From Saccoglossus kowalevskii (Eukaryota; Hemichordata; Enteropneusta; Harrimaniidae): a stretch of DNA of 32,029 nucleotides. How positions within the stretch are numbered: the first letter of the stretch is position 1; each line of letters begins with the position of its first letter. The stretch lies in the NCBI RefSeq assembly GCF_000003605.2, contig NW_003151255.1:663152-695180 (forward strand). Reading direction: 5' to 3'. Both the position numbers and the translations under genes were made by a program. Under the pieces are notes generated by a model. That model was not told the origin of the DNA. It was given only the letters and a program-made list of their open reading frames with translations, and ran no database searches. Shown one piece after another: positions 1-14,397 of this stretch.

Positions 1-3000
1 ATGAATCATACTGATTATTCATACTGATTGATGTAAATTCGACTTTACCTAAATTGTGGTTCAAGAAAAGCACAAATAATCCAATACTTGAAACAGGCAA
101 GACTAAACAATCACAGAAGGAAATGCTGCAAAGCTAGCTATCTCTCATTGTACATAGTATATCATCCTTCACCACTACACCCTAAGATGTATGTGTTAGG
201 TAGATAGCAAACTCATTATTACCGTGTCACATTGACATATCTGACTTGCTGTAAAATGTTCTACATGTAGGATGTCCATATTTTAATACATTTCTAGTAC
301 AATGCCACCTTCGTTGACGTTGTAATCATCCAATTATAGTAAGCCAAATCCTCAAATTATAATAACATTTCATTTCATGTGATGTAAATGGAATCGACAT
401 CTTGTAATTAGTAATTTAACTTCACTCGAATGACGAGTAATTCAACTCGTCTTAGCTTTTCGCATGTGAGGTGCTTACAGAACACATTACGGGTTAATTT
501 CCACATCTGTGACAGTATCGGTGTGGAAATACATCGCCTATTTGCACTGTGAAAAAGAGATCACAAAGCTAAATATATTCAACATGTATGCATAAATCCT
601 CGAGAAATCATGATGTTATGCATTTATGTATACTAACCACGCCCTTCTGTGAACATTTATGTTGTGAAATCAATTATGGAAATTACTGCGGGTTCTGTCT
701 TTGTACAATATGATATATATATTTCACAAAGGAAAAAAATAGAAATTCATCTATTTTTAAATTAATAATAGGTTGCATTACATCATTTATTCGGCAACAT
801 CATAAGCCACAACCCTTCGGACATTACATGAAGAGGCAATTTAAGTCTCTGATCTTTACTTGTTAATCAAAACTAGTAATCATCATTTTCATATTGGTCA
901 ATTTCAGTTAGATTATTCAATTTCATTAGACTAGAGTCCTTAATAATATCACGACGTGAAAGAAATTTAAATTTGAATGGGGAATAAAACGATATGAAGT
1001 TAAGCATTTCGATTTACATAGCGACTTACACATATATAAAATTCGAAGATGAGCTGCGCGACAACTACCGTCCTTAGAGACATTGTTTCCTTTATTTCAT
1101 CACATTGCATATGTTATTTAGTTGTGCTATTAAACTATTTGATTACAAATATGTCTGAGATAACCAGAGGATGAATGACAATTGAGACTGTTACTAGGCA
1201 ACACACATAATAACAATTGCACTATACATACTATACACTGCAAACTCTTCCATTATTTCATTTAGAGACAAATTGCTGTCCGATTTCGGAAAAGATTAAG
1301 CATTCGCTGATGTCATCGCTTCGAACATGATAACTATGAATAAGTGGAACGGCTTTAAAAACGAACGTCGATTTAGTTATAAAAGCGTAGAAACTATTTT
1401 GCAACATTTTTTGTTCACGCCGCTTTTCTAAATCACTTCCTTTGGCAATGAGTAACGATTAGAATCAGTGCGCAAGGCGTATTTTTAATTCACTCACAAT
1501 GACTTCTTGGTAACGTATAGCGACTGCCATTAAGTAATGTCCCACGTGAGTCGTTACTTCTGCGATGAATAGCACACGTATATACCATGCACTGACAATA
1601 CGATAAAGAGTGATATTCTCGCTCAACCTAGTGTTTAAATTTTTTATAAATTAACTCGTCAAATATATAAAACCAATGCAAAATTAAACCAAGCGCACTA
1701 ATGAGGACAATAAAACTTATAAGCGACGAAAAATGTTGTTGTGGCGAGAACACAACAATGTGTACAATATACATGCCACACGTCACTTAGTACAATATAT
1801 AGCTTATTTTAAAATGTGTTAAGTTAGCATAATATCATGGTGGTTAAATAATGTTCACGTTCACATAATTGCCTTTTAAACACTGCACTGCTATAACAAG
1901 AGACATATCGTTTACCATAAATTGGAGAACAAATATTAACCTAGTAGAATTTGCATCCACTTTAGCTGACATTTTACACTACACATGCGTTCTGTCATAC
2001 AAGAGCGGGCGTTTACAGACGGTAGTGTGAAGTGCGTGGATTAAATCCATACTGGGTGAATCTCGATACCGTTCTCTTTTAATAGGTAGAACGTCTGAAA
2101 CAATTAAATGGTCGATTCATTACACGATTCGCATGGGGATTAATTAATATCAATTGTGTATCATAGTACAGACTGTGTCAACTTACATGAAGCAAATCAG
2201 TATCCACGTCTCGTCGCTCTCTCTGTGTCTCTTCTGCATGACTCGTTAACTCGGCATAATCGACAAGAAAGCATACAATCAACATACATGACAACATTTT
2301 CAGTTTCTTCACTGTCTACGTATTGATGTGTGTAAGAAAATGGTTTTTAGTTTTAGAGTGAACCAACTCAGTTTGATTTGCGATTAATCCCACGTTAACA
2401 TAATTTGACCTGACCTTCGGGTAACCATGGTTATTCACGCATTTACATATTGAAATATACACGCTGACAAATGTAATTCACATTCTAATAATAAAAGCTT
2501 GATACGTTATAAAATAAAAGTGTTCATAATACAACCTAGTGATATACCTTGACGACAATATTATAATATTCAACATCAGAGCTTACTAAAATCCCTCGAC
2601 AATGCCAATTTAATTTTTGTGCCCGAACCTGATAGCCCAAATGTGAAGAAATAGACACATTCTTATCAGCCCGTATCATAATACTGCTAGGACCCGTAAA
2701 AATTCGTACTACATAACATATAGTCACCTTATTTTTTCACAATTTGTTTAAATCTGCGCCCTTCAAACTCGGATGAAAAACAAACCAATCATTACATATA
2801 TTGAGTATAGATTAAAACAATAAACTCAATATGTGATTTAGATTACGATACTAAGGCTCTTTGTATTTTTTGTATGTTTGCCATAAAATTACATTGCAAA
2901 CCTCGTACAATACATTAGTAGAATCGTTTTAACGCAGAATCATGTCTTGTGGAAATAGGATATTGTTCAACAGCAAACTAGACATATTTTTCCAATTAAA

Positions 3001-5824
3001 AAATGTATTCTTGTTTACCAAGTGAATTAAACGAATAATATTGGTTCACAACAATAACAGCAGATAAAATTCCAAGGGGACAGTATACACGCTGTTATTT
3101 GTAGTTTAATATTGAACAATTAATTATCAATTAAAAACAAACATTACATTACAATGTATTATTTTGCACAATCACACATTACTTCAGTACTTATATATAT
3201 TATTTTGCATTTAGCATGTCGCAAAATGTATCTCTCTTCTGTCGGGTAGATAACGGGGAACAAATCCGCTAAGCATGGAGCATATCGTATTCATTCGTGA
3301 TTGCAGTTATTTTGTGGTGCGTGCGTCACATAAGCTACAATTAGTTATCGGACGCGGGAAGATAATTGCAATAGTAGCGACCAAATGTTAGAACGTGAGC
3401 ACGTCTTGCTGATGCTACGGCATCAAAAATACATGAAACATAAGGAGTTCGAAAGAATTGCATTTGTAATCTATCCTATAAAGTATATGATAAAACCTTT
3501 ATGAGCTGGATACGGTTGTTGCTGATCTCGAATCACAAGAGCCGTATCTAGTCTATAAAAAAAATAAGGACAACTACGCATATGCGACTCACTGACTACA
3601 CAATAAGATTCGCTTATTCACAGCGGAATTGTGATTTGCTGACACTTTTCAGATCGTGACAGTGATATAAATTATTTATGTTTTAGTAAAATAACTTTAA
3701 TACTCGACCACCATCTAACATACAACAAACACACAACGCGACAAATCTGAATTTGACCTCCCACAAATGTGTATTATATTTCTCAATAATATTAATAATG
3801 TCAGATATAAAAATAAAAGTATTATGTTAATATGTTGTCAAAATTTATTTTAATACATAAAACATAGAAATTGCTGAATCAAAAATTTTCTTTCATTAAA
3901 TATCACGAAATAGTCCCCTCTGTTAGTATATCAACCCCATAAAAGTTGAAAGCTAAAATGAAAATATCTGTTGAATTATGAATGGCGTTCGTTTTAAATT
4001 CAAAATTACAAAATTGTCGCTATACGATGTACGCCAAAACAAATTCTACAGAAGTATGCAAACTTCTGTCAGCAACATTTTGTCATCATGGAATCCTGAT
4101 TGGTTATTATACTGTCCCAACAAATCACCATTGATCTCCATATTACCAGAAGTGTATTTTTTGACCCAGTAAACACCGTTTGTAGAATGTGTCACGTATT
4201 TAAAATATCATTCATTCATTCGTTTGTTTTTTTTGAAGACTGAATAATATTTTGAAATAGGTGGATTGCAATATACGTAGCGGGCTGCATTGAATAGTAT
4301 TTTTTTCTTGTCTACTAGAAGTGATAAGCTATAGATAAACATAAATCATATACAATTAGTAAATTCTGAAAAGACCAAAGCTCTAACCTCAAAATTAATT
4401 GAGACTGATTTGAGTCCTATTTTCTAAACACATGTTTTGTTCATTGATTGCTTTGGTACTGATCCATTCGAAGTGACGACAAGTCAACTCAGATGATATT
4501 TGGCAATTATTAAAGGTTTGATGTATTATATCGACCATATGATCAAAGAAGACATTTGCCATGTGCAAATTGTTCCGACCAAGGAATGTACAAATGTATT
4601 GATTGCAAATGTGTCAAATAATCAATTTTAATAAAATGTTATTGTTGTAGTCAGTGAACAAAGCGCATTGTTACGTGCTTGTTCAGAGCGATTGAAACAA
4701 ATTTAAAAATTGACTGTAGCCTATTGTCGTATTACATGGTAGAAAAAAAATATGTTCTGGATCAATAAATATATTCGCACCTACAGTACACTCACAAGTA
4801 CACTGACAAAGGTGGCAGCTTGCAACCATACAATTACCCAAGTAAAGGCAATGTATATAATCCATAATTCTCAATCGAATCTATCCGCTGCTACTGTTGC
4901 TTTTTCGTGTTCACCTCTGTCAATCTTGCCAACGATTTATATGAAATACATGGGCCGTAGTTCATGTATAAAAATAAGCTAAAAATATAGCAGAGGGCAT
5001 AGATGTGTTGTATAATGGCTGGATATAATATACGTGTTTATCAAAACATGGCGGTCTTATGTGTTTGTTGTTTCTAATAACTTGTTAACATTGCGAGGCA
5101 GACAAGCAAGTAATTTTCAAGTCACGTTTTACAATTTTGTGAGCCAGTATCGTTAAAACCAGTTTTGTATTTTTTGTACCTGATTTCAAATACATTGACT
5201 GCTTATTTATGCTCACCTTTCATGTACCGTCAACTCTGACCAAAAAAGTGGGTTCTATTATGAAATATATTACATACGTATATAATTAATATGTACATAA
5301 CAAGTATAAAACTATAGCAACCCAAGGGTCAGGTCATTTTGATAACGATGACGCGAGTGTGTTCACTGTAAAACACACTGATAATTAGGTGGTGACATGA
5401 CTGACAATGTTATCATATATATTGCATCCGAGACTTTTTTTGTAGACGCAAATGAATCGTTGGAACCTTAATACTGAATTATTTGATATAAGTTGACAAA
5501 CTTTTTAATTACAAGTTGTAATAATAAACTGACATCATTGTATTTTGTCCATAACTTAAATAACATATATTGTATTTGCAAAATAGAAAGCGATATCAAG
5601 TGCATGCTTAAATTATATTATATTAAATATTAATATTTACCTATTACTGCTCATAACAGCCACATTTAAAACATGCATACTTGAAACAAAAAATTGTAAA
5701 TTGTACAATGAAAATGCTCGTTCTCCAATGTATTTATATGTATGGATTGGTGATACTGTTGATTTTTAATTTGCACTTATTATAGTACGCTGAATAAAAA
5801 TAAATCCCATCTCATTGCTAAAAA
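1..5824. other. Non-coding stretch, no gene recognised
   Basis: Both strands carry frequent stops and only short open frames (about 60-80 codons) without recognisable domains or paired splice signals. Small items: a transposon-end-like segment at 1048-1076 and a 12-base palindrome (taaccatggtta) at 2422-2433. It could be intergenic or a long intron of the minus-strand gene, whose 3' end is not found. Confidence 0.6.
1048..1076 (-). repeat. Solo end of the TTAA inverted-repeat element family
   Basis: Read on the minus strand, this segment contains aaggacggtagttgtcgcgc, which matches the left terminus of the element at 5825 (aagggcggtagtcgtcgcgc) at 18 of 20 bases. No partner terminus was found within several hundred bases on either side. 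I read it as the relic of a third copy that lost its other end; chance similarity is unlikely but not excluded. Confidence 0.45.
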
Positions 5825-6251
5825 TTAAAGGGCGGTAGTCGTCGCGCCACGCATGCGCGAGACCTATAGGTCCCATATAAACAAATATGGCGACATTGAC
5901 TGTTGCGCAGATCAACGAGAACAACCTGAGACGTTACCAAGCTTTAATTATGCATTTGTAGGTGATTGGAAGGTATCAGAAGTCACTGGCGGTGATTAGT
6001 GCAAGTCGCGCCAAGGTCAAACCTCATACTTGTGATTTGCAATAGAAAAGCGCAATGGAATTTGAGAAAATCAATGTTTATCAACACAAATTTTGTACAT
6101 GCGCAGCGCGACGACCAAATGACATCTAATGTACCAAAGCAATAAGTTTGTTATATTCAAACGTTAACTTAATTGTATGATGTTGTATTGTACCCAGAGA
6201 CGAATGCCATACGGTGTATACATGCGCAACGCGACGAACACCACTCTTTAA
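5825..6251. mobile_element. MITE-like element with TTAA ends, copy 1
   Basis: Short non-coding element bounded by TTAA at 5825-5828 and 6248-6251. The left end (TTAA, then agggcggtagtcgtcgcgcc) and the right end read in reverse (TTAA, then agagtggtgttcgtcgcgtt) agree at about 24 of 31 positions. TTAA target sites are typical of piggyBac and Kolobok transposons; the purine-rich terminus fits Kolobok better, but superfamily assignment is inference. No transposase frame is present, so it would be non-autonomous. The right end is duplicated internally (see the repeat entry). The same terminus occurs at 24565-24699. Confidence 0.6.
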
Positions 6252-6290
6252 TGTACCACGGCAATAAGTTAGTTATATTCGAATGTTTTA
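6096..6290 (+). repeat. Diverged direct duplication, about 122-base period
   Basis: The segment starting at 6096 (tacatgcgcagcgcgacga) recurs at 6219 (tacatgcgcaacgcgacga). The segment at 6141 (aataagtttgttatattc) recurs at 6263 (aataagttagttatattc). The offset of 122-123 bases is constant, so this is one duplication covering the right end of the TTAA element and about 40 bases past its TTAA boundary. Confidence 0.7.
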
Positions 6291-7548
6291 TTGTAATTTA
6301 AACTCTAAATGTTATTTTTCCGAATTGCGTGACTGATTACTTAATAGTGTTTCATAAATATTTCACAATCCGTCAATTTGTAAAGAATGAAAGCGCTACA
6401 ACGGAAGTGAAACAAGAAACATTGACATAACACATGTCGCCATTCGTTTGTAATCTATTCATGGTTTATATACCTGTCAGTCGGTGAAATCAAAGCAATT
6501 CTTTATCTTTTATCCTATGTGGGATAGCAACGTGTTATTTGCCTTGTGATTCATTGTGAAGATAATTAGAATAATTCGCTACAATTGGTGTTGTATGTGT
6601 CGCATAGCAACATTAACTTCCGTGTTATCAAAAGACAAGTTTTCTTATATCTTTGAATCAGTCATATTTCAATCGAATCGCGTGGTCAAAGAGATTCGTT
6701 TAGATATCACATACTGTTTGTGCTTAACATACATATAATGCAGTTAATGCTATCGTATCGACTGATGCCAAGCGGAGATCTATGCAATCCCGTAATGGTT
6801 GAGTGCGTACTTTGCGGTATTCTCGTGGTAACTTTGTTAGTATACATCCTTTTCTTGAATGTAGTATTAGTTTAATGATTGATTATATCTTTCAAAAGTA
6901 ACCAAAAGCGTTTTGCTTTGTGTGAACGTTTGCGTTCAATGATGAGATTTCATTTCCTTCCGCTCTCAATGTGAAACAATTTTAGCCCACGACCTCAATA
7001 ATTATGGATGCATCAATTACAGATTTCATCAACAACAACAACAATGCGTAAACGATTTGAAAATCTGACGTCTGTCCTTACAAGCGTACTTTGTTATGGG
7101 TTCGAAACTGTTCGAGCCGTGAATCTTGCCATCACTGTTGGGGCTGTGGATTGCGTTTACGTATGACGTGACTGGCGGAAATTATTGATTCCTATTCATA
7201 CAAACGTAGTTTCTTCAATATTATTACTACCTTTACTTGTTATCAATATACGCAACTATCTGTTACAACTGTTGTTATTTTGCGCAAGTACGACAATTAG
7301 AACGAACTAACTTGAACATTTATTAAATAACCGCAAATATTTGTTTTGCCATTACTGTTTCAGTTAATGTTTTGTTTTTTTTCATTTTTAGAGTATACAG
7401 ATTTCATGTGTGTGTTCAATAAGCATGAAGTAGGCATTGCTAAAAAATGAAACCTTCAAAAAGAATCCAGCCTGCCAAAAATTTGAAGGTATATGTACAA
7501 ATTTCAGAGACATTCCTGAGAAAAGTAGTATCAGTGACTTTGAACCGG

Positions 7549-7574
7549 CGGCGGCAACGTTCGGCGGCAACGTT
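7549..7574 (+). repeat. Two tandem copies of a 13-base GC-rich unit
   Basis: The unit cggcggcaacgtt occurs twice without spacer (7549-7561 and 7562-7574) in AT-rich surroundings. It is a simple local duplication; no function is implied. Confidence 0.8.
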
Positions 7575-9093
7575 CGAAGCAGATACTTTTTTTACCTACA
7601 TTTCTAATCCAATGTACTCCTGCTTATACTTCATCGATTCCACGATGATAACGAAAGGTCACAGGTCACCAAAAAAGTTTGACTCGGTGGCTCACCAATA
7701 GCGTTCATACGATGCCAGACATCGTCAAGTCGGCTCATGCCAATTCACCTCGAGCCAAATAGTTCCATCTGAACACATCTATTGTTGGTGACGTTCAAAT
7801 GAGTGCTGATACGTTTTTGAACAAGTAAGCATAGGTTTTTTTAACGAAACGGCAATTTATATTATTTAGTATTGTTTGAATTAGTAATACAAAATTCAAT
7901 ATGACAATGTTTTGATCCAAAGAATTATATCTATTAAAGTCATTGTTTGTATAGCAGTAGTATAATTTACTTTACTATCTTCAATCTAGAATTTCTCACA
8001 TGACACACCCTTTTAACAAGAAGACGTTATCAAACATGGAATTCCAGTTCGAATATTGTAGAACGGAATAAGACCGTTCGAACCCATTCGACCCGCTACA
8101 AGTGTAAAGCGGCCGCAACATATTTCTATTGTGACTGGTAGTAATTCTTGCTGCTTAGAACTGCCGACAAGTAACGGCAGATTATCATAGGTGTTAATTA
8201 TTTTTATTGAACGGTATATGTACCAAAAAGGAAATGCAATATCAGCGTTTGCATTACACACGAACATAAAAGAGAAAAAAGCAAATCGCTGTTCGAGTAA
8301 GGAAAGATCAAGGAACACAACATAACATGGTCACCATTATGATTGGCATGTATAACGTGTAAAGAGAGAATGCCATCATTTGAGTGCTCCCTATTGGAAG
8401 ATTTGTGCACTGGAATAAGGAAGCTGTGTTGGATAAATAGCAGGTGTGACATAATATATCATGCTACTTATAGGATGTGCTTAAATAAACTTTGGGTAGC
8501 ATTATTTAAAACATTGATTGCTAGACTATATATATGGAAATATGTTGCTGTGAGCCTCGTTACGGTGTTATACAACTGATCCTGTGGTATGGTACCTTGT
8601 ACGTATTTGGAAACTTTTATATATGGTATGAAAGTCATTTTTTTCTTCGCATTGTTATTTTATATACTCGTAACATTTGACATTCAGACAAAGTACTGAC
8701 GTACATATTTATCTTGCAATATTAGATGTCGTGATTTATGTACATGTCATGGCATCGTATAATTTGGTCATAACACAGCCCTTAAAAATAATGCAATAGT
8801 GACTTCCCAATATTGAATCTTACAATCAATACTTTCTTTCAATGGCATCGATAATTGGCCAACTAGATCTTTGTCTCAGGTCCATATACAAAGCAATCAA
8901 TGAATCTCAACCATTGCATATTGTTAAGCTTCCAATATCTTACAATACATTGACGACCTCTCAAAATAAATCCTGCTTTAACACATTTCACTCGACTCCA
9001 TAATTGCCGCGCATTACTGTTATTCTAGACATCGTACATGTCAATTATAGAATCGTCCCTTCACAATATATATTTCATAGATCAACACTCTGA

Positions 9094-9113
9094 ATAGACA
9101 CGATCGTGTCTAT
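9094..9113. repeat. Perfect 20-base palindrome
   Basis: The sequence atagacacgatcgtgtctat equals its own reverse complement, centred between 9103 and 9104; the next flanking pair (a at 9093, c at 9114) breaks the symmetry. It could be a dimeric protein-binding site or chance. Confidence 0.85.
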
Positions 9114-12057
9114 CAAATAAAATGATGTACTGGTTTAATATTGTTCAGAGATTCTATAAATATAGTGCATTCTATAATATACTATACACAAATGTATCAA
9201 CATATCCGTAGTATCCTCATAAAACATTGAATTTTACAAAATGTTAACATTCTCTCATCATTATAAGATGCAACGATGGAGGATCACACAAAACATCCCT
9301 CTCTATTTTGAAACTTTGCACCTGATGCCATGATTTATATGTATCATTTTATATAAAACGAGTTGTCCATCCACTGTAAGCTTCAAACACATATTTCTTT
9401 TTTCTGAGCGACGATGAGAACACAAGGTAAAAACGTAGAGGCTCATGAGTAGACATTAATTTGTAAAAAAAAATCATGCAACGGCTTCCCGCTTTAAATT
9501 ACAGGTCCACATACGAAACAAAGGCGTTCAATTGTATTTTTTGGTTGGCAAATGCAATTTAGACTCAATTATTTTTTTTAGATCAGTGTCTGTCTGTTAG
9601 TTAAAAGTTATTCAACTTCTGAGGCAATAGTGAAACCAGGTTTAATTGCAGTTGTAACAAATATACCCACTTCATACCATTTACACATATAAGTTCAAAT
9701 CGACCAATAACCATCTCGTTTGCATATGTCGTTTGGAACCTATATTGATGACGAGGCGATGCGAAGAGCGCTCGTTTCAAGGCTATATCTTGTACATAAA
9801 ATATGAATCTTTATCACCCATCAGACTGTGATTCAGTGTTTTCCTTCCAGGCGAATATATTAGCATTGGCGTTGGCATTGAAAATGACGATAACGTGACA
9901 CTAATATTATCTATATTTTTAATGCGTTGTAGAACTTCCTTTGTCGAGGAACATTAACATTAAATAAAATGAAAAAAAAAATCATATAGTCCAGAGACTG
10001 ATTTCACTGTATTTCCAGGGTTCTTCTGAGTGAATTCCTGTTTAATCATATATCTAAGCTGTTAAACGACAATCGTTGCATCGAAATACTGGTAAATTGT
10101 TTAATTAATGTATGGTGACATTCGTTTTTTTTTGTTACGGCGAATAAGTGAGTTCTCAAAAAGTAAGAGTTCGTGTTAAATGTTATTGCTTCACTTTTAA
10201 TGATGCATGTAGCCTAGCATCCCTGATACAGAACTCGGCAACAAGTAAGTAATAACTAACGCTTTGCACACGTCAATTAAACCCGTTTATATCTGTTAGT
10301 TTATTATTCAAATCGACGGATGTTTTCTGCCTTGGGAATTCGATAATGCAAATAATAACTGATATTCTTGTTGAAACGATAACCCACTTGGGGATAATAT
10401 TTCTCAAAAGGGAATATTTACATCAGTGATACTTCTAATACAACTACAGCTGATGAAAAATTATTTTTCTATAAATAAATTCATATTTTATCTGAGAACG
10501 ACTAGGAGAGTCTGTTATACATTAATACTACTGCTTTCGTAACTGATGTGCGAAAATGTACTCAATGATGATTTGTTCTTCATTTTTCACCTTCTAAACT
10601 GTGATGAAATATGTTTATTACGCGTACTTAAACAGACATTTAAAAAAAGCTGAATTTCTAAATATATTTCTGTTTGACTAACACTTTTATTAATCTTAAG
10701 TAAGAAATTATTTGTAGCTTACATTCGATTGAAACCCATTTATCCGATCCATCTACAATGACAATATTGAGGCTGAAGTTAAAACAGAGACAGAGTTATT
10801 TAATTTTTAACTAACAATGTAGAAGGAATACAATGCTGCCTTAGTTAGGGAGCAATTCGATAGTCGCAATATACACCATTTACTGATATTTACCCGTTAC
10901 TAGTGATTTCAAGCATATTTTTAACAGTGGAGGTTTTTCAGTATTCTTTCGAACATACTGATGAATGTATTAGTTATTACATGAGAATATGGGTTTAGGA
11001 TTGGCAACCTACAGTGTTATTTGCTAATGCAATATGTATACACACCTGATAAAAATGTAGGTAAGGATATAAATTGTTACTACTTCTTATTTGCCTTGCT
11101 GCAATATATACCGTCAGTTAGAAAAGTGCACGTGTAGTAATATCATGAACATATATCACGAGTGCAATTATATGTATCGCAACTACTTTTTGTTGAACAT
11201 TTGAAAATAGATAAATGTTGATTTTTTTAGTATAACACTGTTCTGTCATGGTAGCAAAACAGTTTCACTAATTATGATTCCAAGTAATCTTGCAGGTTTT
11301 GTTGGATGTGGGGTTAGTGTCACTGATTTAATGGAATATATAGCAATTTGGTTGATTTTTTGCAAAATTAAACGTATTTGCACAAACTGAAACCGTTGTT
11401 ATATATGCAATTTTTCCAATAAGAAATTTCTGTCTGTTGCAGTTCAATTCTATGTGACTTATGTGTGTATAAATAACCCATTACATGTTTGAAAAACTAT
11501 AAAATGTGAATTGTTCAAATTTGTTATCAACAATACTGTGGTAATGGATGCTTTTAGAATGAAATAATTATTTATTTTTCTATTCATTTTTAACCAGCTT
11601 TTAATTGTTGTCGTTTCGCAGACATCAAGCACTGCTGAGTGCTAGTATCGGAAGTTGGTGGTTATGACGGAGAAACATGTATCTATTCATCATAAAACCA
11701 CTTTTTATCAGTCAGACTACACAATCTGCTAACTACACAGGTGATACGCAATGTTAAAGCATCAATGTTAAAAGGGTGTGCTACGTTTCATAATATTCAA
11801 TACTTTTTGTTTTATTTATTTTAAAACAATATCTTATAAAAGCAATAATACCATATTTATTTGGAGAATCGATGTTAATAAACTGCACATAATTAAATTC
11901 ATATAAGGGTATACGATATGTCTGACCACACTTGACCACAATCTCGTTTGCCAGTGTGTGTTCCACGCGTTCGCCAATTGGACTTGTTCTGATCAATAAC
12001 ATCTCATAACGTCATGAAGAGTGTTGGTATCTGAACAGTTTCGACTGTGAAAGCAGC

Positions 12058-12252
12058 GAGCATGACGAGGATACAGAATCGAGCATGACGAGTACACAGA
12101 ATCGAGCATGACGAGTACACAGAATCGAGCATGACGAGTACACAGAATCGAGCATGACGAATATGCAGAATCGAGCATGGCGAGTGTGCAGAATCGAGTA
12201 TGACGAATATGTGGAATCCAGCATGACGAGTAAACAGAATCGAGCATGACGG
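12058..12252 (+). repeat. 23-base minisatellite, eight full units and a partial one
   Basis: Units of the form gag-catgacgagtacaca-gaatc start at 12058, 12081, 12104, 12127, 12150, 12173, 12196 and 12219, with a partial ninth unit from 12242. Units 2-4 are identical. Unit 1 differs by two bases, and units 5-8 carry more substitutions (aatatg, gtgtg, taaac variants). Because 23 is not a multiple of three, three units make 69 bases, so the minus strand reads as a 23-residue peptide repeat in more than one frame. I take these open frames as a by-product of the repeat, not as genes. Confidence 0.95.
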
Positions 12253-14397
12253 GAAGCTATCTCTTAAAACCGCATAAAAGTGAGTTATAATAAGTCGCAG
12301 TTTTATTATGCTTGATAATACTTTTATTATTTGTTATAATTCATTGAGCTAATGATTGTATGTTACATTTATGAATGAAAAATAAAATGCGAGTTCGACA
12401 CATTTCTATTGTCGTGCTTGCAAAAAAATTTGTACTGTCAGTGCGAATACACCCATTACGTATTTACTTATGTTTAATTGAATCCTTCTTTCCATTTCCA
12501 GTTCGTTGCACGCATGTAATTCTGAACTATTGTTTTTTTTATTGTATTCCTAAAAATGTTTGTTGAAAGCAAAACAAGTTGTATTTTTTATCATTTGTAA
12601 TTAATTTTCAGGTTTGTGAAATGTGGTCCAATTTACCTAATTTGTTCATGAAACTGTATGAGTCGATAGGCGTTCATCTTTACAAGATTTAGTTTTGATG
12701 TGAAATATGATTTACGCTTGTTATGTTAATATGGTTCAACTTATTTATCTAATCGGTAATCGAATCACAAATAATGATTTGCTCTACAATAGAGCTGGCA
12801 CATCATTGGTTAACATAAGTAACGAAGCCAGTGAGCATCTATAAATCTGTCATATTGCACCTGAGCTGAATTGACAACACAAACACAGTGGCGGCATTTG
12901 TTTGAATGGTCAATACTCATGTGCACGTGACATTGTCTGATTACGCCGTGAATTCTTTGGCTGGTACAAATTGGTTCACGGTTTGAATGGTTACAGGATT
13001 GCGCATAAAATATTTTCCGTCAAGCGACTACGGCCTTATGACTTCATATTAAACGATTATTCGCCAGGAGGTGGTATATCACTCAATTTCAAGACGTAAT
13101 TGTGGCCGATTAAAGAAAGTAGTATGATAACTTTATTTATTTAATGTATAACGAGTTACTATGGTGACAGTGATTATTTAATAACTATTTACAACTGTAG
13201 TAGGTATACCACATCCAAAAGGAAATTTATACGATTTATAGTTAGGGGCTATGTATACTAACACTCACGGCATTAAAGTGTTATTAAATATATAGACGTA
13301 TGTCATTGGTGTAATATATTATGGTGGATATTGATATACTGTAGAAACACTTATAGTGAATTGTAAATAGTTGTGAGAACTGGCTATGAGTAAGAACATA
13401 GAAGGCGGTCACTCGTGATCGCGTACTTGACATTGAATTTGTGATCGTGGTTTCAACATTGCGGGAATTGACATTGCCAGCTGTTGCGTGACTAATTGGC
13501 TTGTAGCCGTTGTAGGTCAAGTCTATACAGAATGATCATTTATTTCGAGTTAGTTAAACTGACATCAAGGGAGATGGCTAACTGGTCAACTAGGCCGAGA
13601 CAACGCGTAGTGTGTGTGTAGCTGCTACGTTCGACTGCCCTCTCCACGTTTTCTGGGTCTTAACTGTACTCACTCGTACAGGAAACATCGCTCGGAAACT
13701 GTGCATCAAACATACAATACGACTTCGCACGAATATGCACTTGTTCTGGTAATTGTTGTTAGATGTACTATACGTGCGGTGAATTAAACAATATGTTATT
13801 ATTTTGTTTGGAACCATATTTTGAAATTTATTTTGTTGGTATTACAAATGAAAAATATTATTAGTGGTATTCAATCTTATGGTCTTGCGCAGCACTCAAG
13901 CTCGCACTATAGTAGATAACTGGCAAATACTGTACGCATATGGGTGAACAACCACTGTCATTGTATGAATAATATGACGCTATCGGAAATGGCACTCTTT
14001 ATGAAATTATTGAAGTATTCAGATGTAGGTGTGACATTAGGGTCAGTAATTTACATAAAACAGTGGAAATTTAGAGCAGAGAAGGTCTATTAGGTAAAAG
14101 GTTTGTATAAGTTACATTGAATTAATTAAAAACATTCAATTACACATTTCTAAGTATGTCTGATGTCTTAAGTAGGCACTTGAAAATAATACATTTCAGC
14201 AATGACGAATCGATTATTGATCATTCACATACTGCCCTCTATGTTTTATCAGTGGCCATGCTGTTTACTTTCGTTTTCGTTCTCTTTCTCAATCAGATGC
14301 ATGTTGGAATTTTTGTGTCGTGTGTTATTGGTTTCATGATTTTTGGTTTTATCTACTTTCAAATTATTCAGTGCAGTGCAATCTGGGCGAATGATAC
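12253..14397. other. Non-coding stretch, no gene recognised
   Basis: Only short open frames without recognisable domains on either strand. Sequence is AT-rich with scattered moderately GC-rich patches (around 12880-13080 and 13590-13700) that did not resolve into a known element. Confidence 0.5.

Larger units (their letters stand above)
6252..12057. other. Non-coding stretch, no gene recognised
   Basis: The open frames here (at most about 100 codons, near 8013-8318 minus and 7447-7701 plus) show no domain, no conserved motif and no convincing splice-site pairs. Small items: a 13-base tandem duplication at 7549-7574 and a 20-base perfect palindrome at 9094-9113. Confidence 0.55.

Noticed and set aside
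2422-2433. 12-base palindrome taaccatggtta as a possible X-box
   Set aside because: It fails the RFX consensus at the third base, and palindromes this short are expected several times in such a window.
11993-12247. Two overlapping minus-strand open frames of 70-84 codons with a repeated cysteine-containing peptide
   Set aside because: Both lie on the 23-base tandem repeat, which is automatically open in rotating frames; no other sign of a gene.
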